29,761 bases of DNA from an uncultured Oscillospiraceae bacterium (GTDB lineage: Bacteria > Bacillota > Clostridia > Oscillospirales > Oscillospiraceae), in assembly GCA_934589155.1 (NCBI GenBank), contig CAKTNP010000026.1, positions 1-29,761 of the forward strand, written 5' to 3'. Under the pieces are notes generated by a model. The model was given only the letters and a program-made list of their open reading frames with translations, had not been told where the DNA came from and searched no databases. The number at the start of each line of letters is the position of its first letter. Within the stretch, counting starts at the first letter, position 1. Shown here in pieces: positions 13,339 through 22,009 of the stretch. The position numbers were made by a program, and so were the translations under genes.

Positions 13339-15471
13339 TTACATGTCGAAGGGCTCCATGCTCAGCACAGGGTGGCCGACTTCGGTCAGGTAGTTTAGCA
13401 GCTCCTCGGGATCCTCGGTGCAGATGGTTTCATCGGCAATCATGTCGGTGAAGTTGTCCACATCGTACAGTTCCTTGGCAGCGGCGTCCAGCCGCTCCCG
13501 CATCTGATCCTTCAGCATCTTGGGCAGCCACACAATACGGCCCAGGCCGCCCTCGGCGGCGATGAACTTCTTGGAGGCGATGAAGTGCTTGCCGTGGCCC
13601 ATGAAGCCGGGGGTCTGCACGCCGCCGCCGGTCATGGAAGCCATTTCGGAGAAGGTCATGCCCAGGGGGGTCATGCCCGCGTGCTCACGGCAGGTGATGA
13701 CCACGCCCATGGTGACGGGCTCCACGCCGCAGATACACTCGAAGCAGCCGCAGGAGGTCATGGGATCCTGGAACAGGGAGTACAGGGTCACATGCTCCAG
13801 AGCGCCGTGAGAGTACTTCTGGACGGCTTCGTCCACATCCTCATACCGGCCCAGTTTCTCGTCGATGCAATGCTCCTTGGGCACCACCTGGCAGGGACCC
13901 TGGGGATCCAGCTCGTTGGTGGCCTTGGCGTCCAGCCAGGACACGGCGCCGCAGAGGCCCAGCCGCTCGGGGGTGACGATGCACACGTGGCTGGGGGAGA
14001 AGGCCTGACACATGATGCAGGTGTAGAACTTGTCCACGGACTCGTCGGTCATGCTCTTGAGCCGGTCGTCACGCTTGTTGAAGACCTCGTTGGCATGGGC
14101 CCGCAGGTCGTGGTTCTTGGCCTCGTCCACCACGATGGTGACCTGGCACTTGTCCACGACGGCCTCAAACTCGCTCTTGATCTTGGCGTAGAGGACCTCG
14201 CCGATGTGCTTGAACCGGAAACCGGCCTCAAAGTCGGCCTTGGAGATCCGGACGCGGATCATGTCACGCTGACCGGTGTGCATAACGCCCTCGATGCAGT
14301 TCAGGAAGGAGTGGATCTTCCGCTCCATAACGGACTCGAAGTCGGGCTGCATGTTCTTGCCGGCCACGTCCACGGTGTAGCTCAGGGAGATCTTGGAGCC
14401 AACCTCGATCTCGTCCAGCTCGGGACCCACCACGGTGATCTTGTGGTCCTCCACCTCGGAGGCGTCCCGGGTGGCGACCAGCTCGAAGCAGTCCTTCCGG
14501 GAACCGTCTACTTCCACCTGCATGTCGCCCCGGCGGATGATCTCACCCTCGAAGGCAGAGGCGAAGGAAACGGGAATGTCGATGTTGGTGATCTTCAGCT
14601 TGATGTCCCGGGCCTCCAGAGAGGTGGCGTTGAACTTGGACACGTCAGGCTGCACGATCAGGCTCTTGGGCACCCGGAAGATGTTCTCCTGTTCGTTGGT
14701 GACCACGGGGAAGCCCAGAGCAATGGCACCGGCGCCGCAGGCCACGATCACATCGTCCAGGGGGGCGAAGGCGTTGACGAAGGCAGGCACACGGTCCATG
14801 GTGTACTTCATCAGGCTGCCGGCATCGCCGGGGGTGATGTTGCCGAAGATCAGGGCGGCACGGAGGGCCACGGAGACCACGTGGATCACGGCGGTCACGT
14901 CCTTGCCCAGGGGGATGACACGGACGTTGTCGCCGGTCTTATAGCCCTTTTCCTGGAGCTGGTCGATGACGCCGCCTACCAGGGTCACCAGGATGCCCTG
15001 GCTCTGGTAGCTCTTGACCAGGTCCACGGCCTCGTCGGCGGAGGGAGCGGAGCCCAGAATGACGGCCACGCCGGGGATGTCGCCGGTGACCAGGGGCACG
15101 CCCAGGTTCCGGATGACGGCGTCGGACAGGTGGCCGTAGCAGGGCAGCTCATAGGGAGCCGCGCCGTTCACGTACTTCAGGACCTCGATGAACTCGGCGC
15201 ACAGGGCGGTGGCCACGCCGGACATAAAGGCGTCGTGGAGCCGGTTCTCCCGGGTCATGAGGGTCTTGACCACGCCCAGGGCCGCCTTCAGCTCGCCCAG
15301 GTTGTTCACCTTGGTGCCGGTGACGGCATAGTAGCAGGGCAGGCTGTAGGCGGTGTCGGGGAAGGACACGGCCTGGCTCTCGCCGTACTGGACAATGGCG
15401 TTGTTGATGGCGGCCTCAGTCAGGCCGTATACCGCATCGTTGCCCCCGAATACTCTGTCAAATAAAGTCAC
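13339..15471 (-). CDS. acsB: Acetyl-CoA synthase, AcsB (CODH/ACS complex beta subunit)
   Basis: The 710-residue protein joins CO, a methyl group from the corrinoid protein and CoA into acetyl-CoA at the nickel A-cluster. All A-cluster cysteines are present. C485, C488, C497 and C507 (CIMCQAFSPSHVC...GLC) hold the 4Fe-4S and bridge to nickel, and C574-G-C576 (SCGCFEC) holds the distal nickel. They match C506/509/518/528 and C595/597 of Moorella AcsB. The N-terminal 310 residues that dock onto CO dehydrogenase are present, so it is the bacterial type, not the shorter archaeal CdhC. The start is a GTG at 15471 with AGGAGG 10 nt upstream, beginning right at the cooC stop. It is the last gene of cooS-cooC-acsB. 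Confidence 0.96.
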   Translation of the reverse strand: MTLFDRVFGGNDAVYGLTEAAINNAIVQYGESQAVSFPDTAYSLPCYYAVTGTKVNNLGELKAALGVVKTLMTRENRLHDAFMSGVATALCAEFIEVLKYVNGAAPYELPCYGHLSDAVIRNLGVPLVTGDIPGVAVILGSAPSADEAVDLVKSYQSQGILVTLVGGVIDQLQEKGYKTGDNVRVIPLGKDVTAVIHVVSVALRAALIFGNITPGDAGSLMKYTMDRVPAFVNAFAPLDDVIVACGAGAIALGFPVVTNEQENIFRVPKSLIVQPDVSKFNATSLEARDIKLKITNIDIPVSFASAFEGEIIRRGDMQVEVDGSRKDCFELVATRDASEVEDHKITVVGPELDEIEVGSKISLSYTVDVAGKNMQPDFESVMERKIHSFLNCIEGVMHTGQRDMIRVRISKADFEAGFRFKHIGEVLYAKIKSEFEAVVDKCQVTIVVDEAKNHDLRAHANEVFNKRDDRLKSMTDESVDKFYTCIMCQAFSPSHVCIVTPERLGLCGAVSWLDAKATNELDPQGPCQVVPKEHCIDEKLGRYEDVDEAVQKYSHGALEHVTLYSLFQDPMTSCGCFECICGVEPVTMGVVITCREHAGMTPLGMTFSEMASMTGGGVQTPGFMGHGKHFIASKKFIAAEGGLGRIVWLPKMLKDQMRERLDAAAKELYDVDNFTDMIADETICTEDPEELLNYLTEVGHPVLSMEPFDM

Positions 15472-15485
15472 AGTTGTTGTTCCTC

Positions 15486-16259
15486 CTATTTCTCGTAATC
15501 TCGGTCGATGATCTCTTTGATCGCTGTGATTTCGCGGATCGCCTCGGGGCTGAAGTCATAGGGAGATTTGCCCTCCCGATCGGCTTCCATAATATCCCGA
15601 TTGTAGTGGATGAAGCCCAGGAAATCCTCCGCCGGGATCTTCTCCCGGATGAAGGCCTCGTCCTCGGGGTCCCGGATCTTGTTGGCCACTACCCGAACCC
15701 GGGAGATCCCCAGATCCTGGGCCAGACGCTTCACGTTGTGATAGGTCTGGACGCTGCGGGCGCCGGGTTCAATGACCACGATGAACTGGTCCATGCCCTG
15801 GGCGGTGCCCCGGCCCAGATGCTCCAGTCCCGCCTCCATGTCCATGATGACCACATCGTCCTTCCGATAGGTCAGGCTGGACAGGATGGCTTTGAGCATC
15901 ACGTGCTCCGGGCAGACACAGCCACTGCCGCCTACGTCCACGGTGCCCATGACCAGGAGCTTTACGCCGTTTACGTCCCTGGCGTATTTCTCCGGAATGT
16001 CCGCTACATAGGGGTTCAGCTTAAAAAACTTGTTGGCTTCGTTGGCGCCGGTGCGCTCCTCCACCAGGGTCCGCATTTTGGAGATGGGGACGATCTTGTC
16101 CACTTCCTCCTGCGTCAAGCCCAGGGCCAGGCCCAGGTTGGCGTCCGGATCCACGTCGGCGGCCAGGACGGGCCGTCCCTCCGCGGCGTAGAGCCGGGCC
16201 AGGGTGGAGGCCAGCGTGGTCTTGCCTACGCCGCCCTTGCCGGTGATCGCTACTTTCAT
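15486..16259 (-). CDS. cooC: CooC, nickel-insertion ATPase for CO dehydrogenase
   Basis: The 257-residue protein is a MinD/SIMIBI-type ATPase. It has the deviant P-loop GKGGVGKTT at 7-15, DVDPDANLGLALG at 35-47 and VVIMDMEAGLEHLGRG. The C114-x-C116 motif (GGSGCVCPEH) is where the CooC dimer binds one nickel ion. The protein loads Ni into the C-cluster of CooS using ATP. Its place between cooS and acsB suggests it may serve both nickel enzymes, which is an inference. The ATG at 16259 has GAGGT about 10 nt upstream. The stop codon overlaps the acsB ribosome site. Confidence 0.95.
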   Translation of the reverse strand: MKVAITGKGGVGKTTLASTLARLYAAEGRPVLAADVDPDANLGLALGLTQEEVDKIVPISKMRTLVEERTGANEANKFFKLNPYVADIPEKYARDVNGVKLLVMGTVDVGGSGCVCPEHVMLKAILSSLTYRKDDVVIMDMEAGLEHLGRGTAQGMDQFIVVIEPGARSVQTYHNVKRLAQDLGISRVRVVANKIRDPEDEAFIREKIPAEDFLGFIHYNRDIMEADREGKSPYDFSPEAIREITAIKEIIDRDYEK

Positions 16260-16285
16260 GTGCTATGACCTCAAACCATTTGGTG

Positions 16286-16307
16286 CTCCGGCCCCGGAGG
16301 GCCGGAG
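16286..16307 (-). other. Intercistronic hairpin between cooS and cooC
   Basis: A perfect 9-bp GC stem CTCCGGCCC/GGGCCGGAG with a 4-nt loop lies in the 62-nt gap. There is no T-run, so it is not a standard terminator. It may protect the cooS mRNA 3' end or set the cooS:cooC expression ratio. Confidence 0.55.
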
Positions 16308-16321
16308 GATGTAATTCCAGA

Positions 16322-18226
16322 TTAGATGCCCAGAGCGGCCCGCTTGTCCTCGATCCGCTGGATCATCATGTCGCCCATCTTCTCGATGTCCTTTTCCACG
16401 GTGTAGTTGGCCTCGACCCAATCCTTGACGCCATGCTCGCCGGTGAGCAGCTCGCAGACCTCGGAGGAGCCCTTCACGTAGGGATCCACGCCCAGGAAGG
16501 TGTCGATACCGGTGGCCACCACGTAGTTGCCGATGGACACGGCCTTCTCACTCATCCACTCGGGGGCGCAGCCCACCACGGGCAGCTTGGAGATGGGAAT
16601 GCCGGAATCCTTGGACAGCTCGGAGGCCAGGATCATCATACGGGAAATATCCACGCAGGAGCCCATGTGCAGGACAGGGGGAATCCCTGCCAGCTCGCAG
16701 ACCCGCTTCAGGCCGTCGCCGCAGTAGTCCTTGGCCATGTCGGGATCCATGAGGCCCGCCTTGGCCGCGGCCTGGGCGGAGCAGCCGGAGACGATCAGGA
16801 TGATGTCGTTTTCCAGCAGCTTCTTCATGAGCTCAATGTGGGCGGTATCGGGCCGGACCTTGGGGTTGTTGCAGCCAACCATGGCCACGGCGCCCCGGAG
16901 CACGCCGGAGGTAATGCACTCCAGCAGAGGCTTGGTGGTGCCGAACTCGTCCACCTGGGAGTTGGCCACGCCGTCCAGGACCTTCACAATGGCCTCGGTG
17001 GAGTAGCCCACCCGGGCCTTGGAGACCTGGTTGGGGATGTTCACCAGCTCCGGATTCCGGTTCTTGAAGTTTGCCACCGCCATCTTTACGATAGCCTTGG
17101 CGTTTTCACCGGCGTTCTCGGCGGAGAACTGGATGAATTCGGAGTCGGGCATCCGGCAGATGGGGGAGGTGGTGATAAACTTGGTATGGAAGCACTTGGA
17201 CAGGGGGCCCAGTGCGGGGAAGATGCACTGCACGTCCACAACGATAGCCTCGCAGGCACCGGTGAGGACCACGTTCTCCTGGCTCAGGAAGTTGCCGGCC
17301 ATGGGAATGCCGTGACGCATGGCCACCTCGTTGGCGGTGCAGCAGACGCCCGCTACGTTGATGCCCTTGGCGCCTACGCTCTTGGCCAGGGCGATCATCT
17401 CGGGATCGTTGGCGTAGTAGACCACCATCTCGGACAGGCTGGGATCGTGGCCGTGAACAATGATGTTCACCATGTCCTTCTCCATGACGCCGATGTTGGC
17501 GGTGGTATCTACGGGCTTGGGGGTACCGAAGAGCACGTCGGAGAACTCGGTACCGGCCATGGAGCCGCCCCAGCCGTCGGACAGGCCGTTCCGCAGAGAC
17601 TGACGGATCAGAGCCTCCGGCAGGGAGGAGTTGCCCATGTGGGTCATGTGCATGGCGGTGGAGACTTCCCGATCGATGGCCCGGGGCTCGATGCCGGCCT
17701 CATGCCACAGCTTCTGGGTGTGCTCGGGAGCCCGCTTCAGGAACCGCTGCTTGCCGAAGGGCTTGCCGTATTCCATGAGGGCCATTTCGGCGATCTCGTG
17801 GGCCAGGTCGTAAATATCCTTGCCCTCGGTCTCTACGCCCCACTCCTTGGCGATGCGCAGCAGCTTTTCAGGATCCTTGACCTGGTAGTTGCCGCCCTCT
17901 TTCGCCTGGTACAGGGTGTGACAGATCTCACGGCCGTGGTCGGAGTGCGTTGCGGCGCCGCCGGCCACAAAGCGCAGGAAATTCCGGGCTACGATGCCGT
18001 GTACGTCGCAGCCGCAGATGCCCCGGGGGCTCTTGGGGGTGATACGGCAGGGGCCCATGGAACAAATCCGGCAGCAGGTGCCGGACTCGCCGAAGCCGCA
18101 ATGGGGGGTCTGGTTCTTGACCCGCTGCTGCCAGGAATCGGCGCCGACCTTCTTGCCGTTTTCCAGCAGGCTGGCGGTAGCCGCTTCCATTTCTTCAACA
18201 GTGATTAAGCGATCCCAATCCTTCAA
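16322..18226 (-). CDS. cooS: Anaerobic Ni-Fe carbon monoxide dehydrogenase catalytic subunit, CooS/AcsA
   Basis: The 634-residue protein interconverts CO and CO2 at a Ni-4Fe-4S C-cluster. N-terminal cysteines C43 and C51 (inter-subunit D-cluster) and C52, C55, C60 with C71/C73 (B-cluster) are present in CGFGESGTCCRICSMGPC...GICGC. The C-cluster ligands are all present: H260 (HGHDP), C295 or C296 (GVCCTANE), C334 (DVQC), C452 (GCNNP), C482 (SGCSAQ) and C524 (GSCVD), with spacing close to the Carboxydothermus CooSII enzyme. The start is TTG at 18226 with GGAGG 8 nt upstream. With AcsB it would form the CODH/ACS complex that supplies CO for acetyl-CoA synthesis or cleaves acetyl-CoA in reverse. 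Confidence 0.96.
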   Translation of the reverse strand: MKDWDRLITVEEMEAATASLLENGKKVGADSWQQRVKNQTPHCGFGESGTCCRICSMGPCRITPKSPRGICGCDVHGIVARNFLRFVAGGAATHSDHGREICHTLYQAKEGGNYQVKDPEKLLRIAKEWGVETEGKDIYDLAHEIAEMALMEYGKPFGKQRFLKRAPEHTQKLWHEAGIEPRAIDREVSTAMHMTHMGNSSLPEALIRQSLRNGLSDGWGGSMAGTEFSDVLFGTPKPVDTTANIGVMEKDMVNIIVHGHDPSLSEMVVYYANDPEMIALAKSVGAKGINVAGVCCTANEVAMRHGIPMAGNFLSQENVVLTGACEAIVVDVQCIFPALGPLSKCFHTKFITTSPICRMPDSEFIQFSAENAGENAKAIVKMAVANFKNRNPELVNIPNQVSKARVGYSTEAIVKVLDGVANSQVDEFGTTKPLLECITSGVLRGAVAMVGCNNPKVRPDTAHIELMKKLLENDIILIVSGCSAQAAAKAGLMDPDMAKDYCGDGLKRVCELAGIPPVLHMGSCVDISRMMILASELSKDSGIPISKLPVVGCAPEWMSEKAVSIGNYVVATGIDTFLGVDPYVKGSSEVCELLTGEHGVKDWVEANYTVEKDIEKMGDMMIQRIEDKRAALGI

Positions 18227-18327
18227 AATGATATCCTCCTATGTTGTTTGATCCACGCCGGAGCCGGGTCATCCGGAGAATTTCCGACAAAAAGGCGCAA
18301 AGATTCCACACACTTGAAATCTATTCT

Positions 18328-18356
18328 ATTTTATCCGGGGAGGGGGGATAAGTCAA
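18328..18356 (-). promoter_or_regulatory. Promoter of cooS-cooC-acsB
   Basis: On the - strand, TTGACT (18351-18356), a 17-bp spacer and TAAAAT (18328-18333) are close to the sigma-A consensus. The leader is about 95 nt. I see no obvious CooA- or FNR-like palindrome. Confidence 0.85.
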
Positions 18357-18482
18357 CCGTTTTTTTGACGGAAAGCGGCAGGATTATTTGGAAAGTCCTA
18401 CAAAGTTTTGGCATCGGCCTTTTCCTGTGGAACTTTACGAAGATTTTACCTGTCCGCCCTGTTCAACGGGGCAAATGTAAGA

Positions 18483-18488
18483 TATAAT
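18483..18488 (+). promoter_or_regulatory. -10 box of the response regulator operon
   Basis: A perfect TATAAT lies 42 nt before the regulator start. The -35 region is poor (TGTTCA at 18460-18465, 17-bp spacer), as in promoters that need an activator. PhoB-type self-activation is possible but not shown. Confidence 0.55.
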
Positions 18489-18529
18489 GGAGCCGTATGA
18501 AGATCCTGTAAACTGGGGGAGGTAAAACT

Positions 18530-19207
18530 ATGATCTATCTGGTGGAGGACGATGACAGCATCCGGGAGCTGGTCATCTATACCCTAAATAATACGGGCCT
18601 GCCCGCCCAGGGCTTCGGCCATCCCCGGGATTTCTGGAAGGCCATGGAGAAGGACGTGCCGGAGCTTCTGATGCTGGACATCATGCTGCCGGAGGAGGAT
18701 GGCCTGTCCATTCTCCACAAGGTCCGGGACAATCCCAAGACCGCTAAGCTCCCGGTGATGATGCTCACCGCCAAGGGCACGGAGTATGATAAGGTGGTGG
18801 GCCTGGACGCCGGGGCCGACGACTATATGCCCAAGCCCTTCGGCATGATGGAACTGCTGGCCCGGGTCCGGGCCCTGCTCCGCCGGGCGGCTCCCCGGAA
18901 TCCGGATATGGAGTATCGCCTGGGCTGCCTCACCGTGTCCCCGGCCCGGCACCTGGTCACGGTAAACGGCCAAGAGGTAACGCTGACCTTAAAGGAATAT
19001 GAGGTCCTGAAAATGCTCCTGGAGAACCAGGATGTGGTCCTGACCCGGGACCGACTCCTGGGGGAGGTCTGGGGCTACGCCTTCAGCGGCGAGAGCCGCA
19101 CCGTGGATGTCCACATCCGGACCCTGCGGCAGAAGCTGGGCCCCGCCGGGGAGCTCATTGAGACCGTCCGGGGCGTGGGCTATAAGATCGGGGCGCCGAA
19201 GGCATGA
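18530..19207 (+). CDS. OmpR/PhoB-family response regulator
   Basis: The 225-residue protein has a receiver domain (1-115) with the acidic pair VEDDD at 5-9, phospho-acceptor D50 (LLMLDIMLP), T80 and K102 (MPKPF). A winged-helix DNA-binding domain follows (about 125-222; TLKEYEVLKMLLENQDVVLTRDRLLGEVWGY...RTVDVHIRTLRQKLG...IETVRGVGYKI). It is phosphorylated by the kinase encoded next to it. PhoP/PhoB (phosphate) is the closest familiar type, but no phosphate genes lie nearby, so the signal is unassigned. The ATG at 18530 has GGGGGAGG about 8 nt upstream. The stop overlaps the kinase start (ATGA). Confidence 0.93.
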   Translation: MIYLVEDDDSIRELVIYTLNNTGLPAQGFGHPRDFWKAMEKDVPELLMLDIMLPEEDGLSILHKVRDNPKTAKLPVMMLTAKGTEYDKVVGLDAGADDYMPKPFGMMELLARVRALLRRAAPRNPDMEYRLGCLTVSPARHLVTVNGQEVTLTLKEYEVLKMLLENQDVVLTRDRLLGEVWGYAFSGESRTVDVHIRTLRQKLGPAGELIETVRGVGYKIGAPKA

Positions 19208-20601
19208 AAAAGAAACCCTTGGGCCGGATCCGGTCCTATTTCCTCCGCACCACCGTGATCTCTAGCTTGCTGGCCTGCCTGGTGTGCGTGGGGGTGTTCA
19301 CCGTTTACTCCCACGCCCATGTGACGGTGATCAGCCGGGAGAGCATGCGGGATGAGGAGGCCTATGTGGCTCGGGGCGTGGAGCGGGAGGGCCTGGCCTT
19401 TTTGCAGGATCTGCCCCAGGGCAAGACCCGGATCACCTGGATCGGGGCCGATGGCGCCGTGCTTTATGATTCCGTGACTCCGGCGGAGCAGATGGAAAAC
19501 CACGCCGACCGGGAGGAAGTGCAGGCCGCCCTGGCGACCGGAGCGGGCGAAAGTGTCCGCTATTCCAGCACCCTGTCCGAAAAGACCGTGAACCGGGCGG
19601 TGCGGCTGTCCGACGGCACCGTTCTGCGGCTGAGCATGGGAGAGGAGACCACCCTCATGGTCCTGGGCCGGTCCGCCGGGCCCGTGTTGATCATTTTATC
19701 CCTGGCAGTGGCGGGCTCCGTGCTTATCGGCTCCAAGACCTCCCGGGATCTGGTCCGGCCCATCAACGAGCTGGATCTGACCGCTCCCTCCCAGGACGCG
19801 GTCTATGAGGAACTGCGGCCTCTGGTCCGGAGGATCAACGCCCAGAACGAGCAGCTCCAGGCCCGGATCCGGGAGCAGGAGGCGGAGCATGAGGCCCAGG
19901 ATAAGTTCCGTCGGGAATTCACCGCCAACGTATCCCACGAATTAAAGACGCCTCTGACCTCCATTTCCGGCTTTGCGGAGATCATCCGGGACGGCCTGGT
20001 GAAGCCGGAGGACATTCCCCACTTCGCCGACAACATCTGCAAGGAGTCCCAGCGGCTCATCGTCCTGGTGGGGGACATTATCAAGATCACCCAGATGGAC
20101 GAACGCCAGCTGCCCCTGCAGAAGGAGCGGCTGAATCTTCTGGACCTGTGCCGGGACGTGGTGGAGCACCTGACCCCGGCGGCGGACAAGCAGAATGTCC
20201 GCATGTATCTGGAGGGGACCCCGGAGCATATTATCGGCGCCTGGCAGATCGCCGACGAGATGATCTACAACCTCTGCGACAACGCCATCAAGTACAATAA
20301 GCCCGGCGGCGAGGTCCGGATCTCCGTGGAGAAAACGCCTCAGGGGCCTGCCGTCACCGTCCGGGATACGGGCATCGGCATCCCTAAGGAGCATCAGGCC
20401 CGGGTGTTCGAGCGGTTTTACCGGGTGGATAAGAGTCATTCCAAGGAGATCGGCGGCACAGGCCTGGGGCTGTCCATTGTGAAGCACGGGGCCATTTACC
20501 ACAACGCCGCCATCACCATGGAGAGTACCCCCGGTGTTGGCACCGCCATTACCGTGACCTTCCCACCGGCCTCCGGAGCGGAAAAGTCGGTCCACGCTTG
20601 A
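19204..20601 (+). CDS. PhoR-like sensor histidine kinase
   Basis: The 465-residue kinase has a first membrane helix at about 15-35 and an extracytoplasmic sensor domain (about 36-155). That domain contains WIGADGAVLYDSV...HADREEVQAAL and RYSSTLSEKTVNRAVRLSDGTVLRLS, the PhoR-type PAS-like sensor signature. A second helix (about 157-176) and a short HAMP-like/coiled linker follow. The H-box is FTANVSHELKTPL (H245). The ATPase domain has N360 (NLCDNAIKYNKPGG), DTGIG at 388-392, FERFYRVDKSHS and GTGLGLSIVKH at 418-428. It is translationally coupled to the regulator by a 4-nt overlap. The stimulus is unknown. Confidence 0.93.
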   Translation: MKKKPLGRIRSYFLRTTVISSLLACLVCVGVFTVYSHAHVTVISRESMRDEEAYVARGVEREGLAFLQDLPQGKTRITWIGADGAVLYDSVTPAEQMENHADREEVQAALATGAGESVRYSSTLSEKTVNRAVRLSDGTVLRLSMGEETTLMVLGRSAGPVLIILSLAVAGSVLIGSKTSRDLVRPINELDLTAPSQDAVYEELRPLVRRINAQNEQLQARIREQEAEHEAQDKFRREFTANVSHELKTPLTSISGFAEIIRDGLVKPEDIPHFADNICKESQRLIVLVGDIIKITQMDERQLPLQKERLNLLDLCRDVVEHLTPAADKQNVRMYLEGTPEHIIGAWQIADEMIYNLCDNAIKYNKPGGEVRISVEKTPQGPAVTVRDTGIGIPKEHQARVFERFYRVDKSHSKEIGGTGLGLSIVKHGAIYHNAAITMESTPGVGTAITVTFPPASGAEKSVHA

Positions 20602-20626
20602 CTTTTTTCGGGGCCCCAGGTATCAT
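20598..20626 (+). promoter_or_regulatory. Promoter of the 400-residue membrane protein gene
   Basis: TTGACT (20598-20603), a 17-bp spacer and TATCAT (20621-20626) form a good sigma-A promoter. The -35 box overlaps the kinase stop codon. The spacer contains the palindrome GGGGCCCC. Confidence 0.75.
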
Positions 20627-20674
20627 AGCAGGTGAGAGGAAATTGGGGCATGTCCCGGAAAAGGAGCGTAAAAC

Positions 20675-21877
20675 ATGGAATTTGTGAAGAAACTGCGGGC
20701 TCGGAGCGTAAAAAAGACTCTATTGCCCGTGATCCTGCTGCTGGTGCTGGCGGTGCTGTTCTTGGCCGTGTCCGAGTTCTGGCTGCTGTTCCAGAAGCCT
20801 GCAAACCTGTATGAGGTCCCTCGGGACCAGCTCAAGGGAAAGTATGTGACGGCGGAGATCACTTATATTTACGGGGAGTATGCCTACACGGAGAATTATA
20901 AAAACGGCCGCTCCACCGGTGAGATCACCAGCATTGAGTGCATCATCGACGCCAACAGCGATGATTTCTGCGGCCTGTATCTGCCGAGGAAGCTGGTGGA
21001 GCGGGGCGAGGCGCTGGCGGAGGAAAGCGACGCCTATTATAACTACGAGACCGACGAGATCACGACCTCCTTTACGGTTCGCGGCATCATGAAGGAAATG
21101 CCCCAGGACAGCCTGAGCTATTACCATGAGTATGTGGACTATGACAGCCTCAGCGCCGATCAGCGGCAGTGTTTCCTGCCCCTGTACCTGGAGGCATGGG
21201 AGGGCGTGCCCGGCGATATGGTAAGCATGATCGTCCTGGGCCTGGCGTGCCTGGTCTTTGCGTTGGTGCTGCTGTGTAAGGCCCTGAGCGGCGGCAATCA
21301 GAAGCAGCTCCTGCAGAAGGCGGAGCAGCTGGCCCCCGGCAACCCGGAGTATGTGCTGGCCCATGCGGAGCAGCTCTACGACCTGGCTCCCAGTGTCGGC
21401 GGCCTGCGGATGAATGCCAGCCTGATCCTTGTTGAGGAGGGCAAGAAGCAGTACCTTTACAGCACGAAGGAGCTGGTGTGGGCTTATCAGCAGGCCGTGC
21501 GCCAGCGGGTCTACGGCATCGCCGTGGGGACCCGCAATATGCTGGTGCTGAGAATGTCTGATAAGTCTGCCCGGAATGTAGTCCTGCCGGAGAGCCAGAT
21601 CCGGGAGCAACTCCAGAAAATCCAGGCCCTGGTGCCGGACTGCGCCATAGGCTACAGCGACCAGCTGGAGGAGCTGTATCGGAAGAACATGGCGGAGCTG
21701 AAGAACGTGGCCGCGGCCCAGCGGGCGCCCAAGGCACCGGTACAGACCGATGTCCCGGATGCGGCGGAGACAGAGCCTCAAACAAAAACTCCGGTCCTGG
21801 AGCAGGCCCCTGCCGCCGAGCCGGTCTCTGCATCTCCGGAGACTGCGCCCCAGGACGGGGACCCTTCGGCGCAGTGA
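20675..21877 (+). CDS. Two-pass membrane protein of unknown function (400 aa)
   Basis: I do not recognise the function; the layout resembles an uncharacterised family common in Oscillospirales. Helix 1 is at about 16-39, following a basic N-terminus. Residues 45-180 form an extracytoplasmic domain rich in Tyr and acidic residues (YVTAEITYIYGEYAYTENYKNG...IDANSDDFCGLYLP). Helix 2 is at about 182-204. Residues 205-340 form a cytosolic domain, and from about 345 there is a low-complexity Ala/Pro/Glu/Thr tail. Within the cytosolic part, SLILVEEGKKQYLYSTKELVWAYQQ and VYGIAVGTRNMLVLRMSDKSARNVVLPESQIREQL may be two related beta-alpha units. The ATG at 20675 has AAGGAG about 8 nt upstream. It follows the kinase but has its own promoter. 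Confidence 0.8.
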   Translation: MEFVKKLRARSVKKTLLPVILLLVLAVLFLAVSEFWLLFQKPANLYEVPRDQLKGKYVTAEITYIYGEYAYTENYKNGRSTGEITSIECIIDANSDDFCGLYLPRKLVERGEALAEESDAYYNYETDEITTSFTVRGIMKEMPQDSLSYYHEYVDYDSLSADQRQCFLPLYLEAWEGVPGDMVSMIVLGLACLVFALVLLCKALSGGNQKQLLQKAEQLAPGNPEYVLAHAEQLYDLAPSVGGLRMNASLILVEEGKKQYLYSTKELVWAYQQAVRQRVYGIAVGTRNMLVLRMSDKSARNVVLPESQIREQLQKIQALVPDCAIGYSDQLEELYRKNMAELKNVAAAQRAPKAPVQTDVPDAAETEPQTKTPVLEQAPAAEPVSASPETAPQDGDPSAQ

Positions 21878-21934
21878 GCCGCAGGACCTTTTCGGAAGCC
21901 GCCGAACCTGGAGATACATAAACAAAAACGCCGG

Positions 21935-21976
21935 CAAGCCGCCGGGAACCGCAGCGTTGCGGCTCCCGGCGGCTTG
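21935..21976 (+). terminator. Large hairpin after the 400-residue gene
   Basis: A perfect 13-bp stem CAAGCCGCCGGGA/TCCCGGCGGCTTG encloses an inner 5-bp stem CCGCA/TGCGG. The T-run after it is poor (TTCTG), so it may work with the next hairpin or as an mRNA end protector. Confidence 0.55.
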
Positions 21977-22009
21977 TTCTGCGCCCGGCGGAATGTCCAG
22001 GGCTTGGAC

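Noticed and set aside
13034..13393. 119-residue open frame on the + strand
   Set aside because: It spans the MATE promoter, two hairpins and the end of acsB; the sequence has no family features.
13585..15465. 626-residue open frame on the + strand
   Set aside because: It is the antisense shadow of acsB. The product is a His/Gly/Asp/Leu-rich composition typical of reversed GC-rich codons, with no recognisable domain.
16265..18208. 647-residue open frame on the + strand
   Set aside because: It is antisense to cooS, whose full set of metal-cluster ligands is intact on the other strand.
18248..18487. 79-residue open frame on the + strand between cooS and the response regulator
   Set aside because: It covers the cooS promoter and ends at the regulator -10 box, has no ribosome site, and the product is not recognisable.
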